Assembly: GCA_945865355.1 (NCBI GenBank)
Contig: CAMBDN010000042.1
Coordinates: forward strand, 1-13,663
Direction: 5' to 3'
DNA length: 13,663 nt
Origin: Legionella genomosp. 1
GTDB taxonomy: Bacteria; Pseudomonadota; Gammaproteobacteria; Legionellales; Legionellaceae
Position 1 is the first letter of the stretch; each line of letters starts with the position of its first letter. Below the pieces are notes generated by a model that was not told where the DNA came from, ran no database searches, and saw only the letters and a program-made list of their open reading frames with translations. The translations under genes and the position numbers were made by a program. This document shows, one piece after another, positions 13,212 through 13,663 of the stretch.

Positions 13212-13663
13212 GTGCTAAATTTGTTCAGATCTCAACACCGTTCAGTGCTTGGAATAGACATTAGTTCAACTTCGGTGAAGATTCTTGAAATTTCTAAGAC
13301 AGGCGATCAATTTTGTGTCCAAGGTTATGCTCGAGCGGTGTTGCCGGAAAGTGCAATGGAAGGAAGCTCGATTAAAGACATTGATACCGTTGCAAGCAGC
13401 ATAAAAAATGCACTTCTCTCTGCCAATCTGACTTGCAATCTAGTTGCGTGCGCGGTTCCTGAAGCTTCTGCTATTAGCAAAGTGATCCAAGTCAATGCCG
13501 GCCTTAGTATGCAAGAAATTGAGGAGTCGGTTGTTATCGACTCAGATAAATACATTCCCTATCCAATTGATGAAGTTAATATTGATTTCAACATCATTGG
13601 CCCGTCTACTAAAAACTCTGCATTGCTTGATGTATTAATTGTTGCCTCGCGTACTGAAAATGT
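13212..13663 (+). CDS. pilM: Type IV pilus assembly protein PilM, N-terminal part (runs off right edge)
   Basis: PilM is the cytoplasmic actin-like ATP-binding protein that docks onto the N-terminal tail of PilN and links the pilus motor to the PilNOP alignment complex. About 150 residues are present. They contain the family's first nucleotide-binding motif GIDISSTSVKILEIS, then VACAVPEASAISKVI, and the SHS2-region signature ESVVIDSDKYIPYPIDEVNIDF. The start is most likely GTG at 13212 (LNLFRSQHRSVLGIDI), with GGAG nine bases upstream. In-frame ATGs at 13197 and 13182 are possible but extend past the family's usual start. pilNOPQ would be expected beyond the window. No confident promoter was found in the 174-bp gap to folD. 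Confidence 0.95.
   Translation, partial: MLNLFRSQHRSVLGIDISSTSVKILEISKTGDQFCVQGYARAVLPESAMEGSSIKDIDTVASSIKNALLSANLTCNLVACAVPEASAISKVIQVNAGLSMQEIEESVVIDSDKYIPYPIDEVNIDFNIIGPSTKNSALLDVLIVASRTEN

Noticed and set aside
13325..13555. Minus-strand open frame at the right edge
   Set aside because: It is antisense to pilM, which has a clear family match in the other strand.

Overview
The window reads as a chromosomal segment of a Legionella-like gammaproteobacterium. The evidence is moderate-to-low GC, the gene families present, and a PmrA/PmrB-type two-component system beside an effector-like gene. Genus is inferred from protein resemblance and context only; no search was run.

Layout. 1-509 (-): 5' part of homogentisate dioxygenase hmgA. 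689-2510 (+): yebC-ruvC-ruvA, a tight overlapping cluster with no ruvB after it. 2686-4572 (-): an unusual endonuclease/exonuclease/phosphatase (EEP) fold protein followed 24 bp later by a thiol peroxidase (tpx). 4801-5688 (+): oxyR, divergent from that pair. 5775-8427 (-): yciB-pmrA-pmrB, an apparent operon. 8562-9983 (-): mltD, a lytic transglycosylase with LysM domains. 9984-10235: a gene-free stretch holding a GC-richer, coding-like remnant. 10236-11832 (-): rlmJ followed by gloB, the latter broken by a one-base frameshift. 12001-12192 (+): a small acidic PA3496-like protein whose stop overlaps that of convergent folD (12189-13037, -). 13212-end (+): 5' part of pilM. No gene-free stretch exceeds 300 bases.

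How parts fit together. oxyR lies head-to-head with the EEP-tpx pair, so OxyR is the obvious candidate regulator of the peroxidase. The same intergenic region carries a tandem GTTAATGT repeat with an 11-bp period. That resembles a PmrA box, and pmrAB lies about 1 kb away. PmrB has two ExxE motifs in its periplasmic loop, like those used by ferric-iron-sensing PmrB proteins.

The most novel item is the EEP protein. Its SDH motif, normally last in the fold, sits near the N-terminus ahead of SWN. A similar segment that has lost the SDH triad remains at the C-terminus, which suggests circular permutation by duplication. Its Tpx partner lacks the usual resolving cysteine. The remaining genes are mostly ordinary housekeeping functions.
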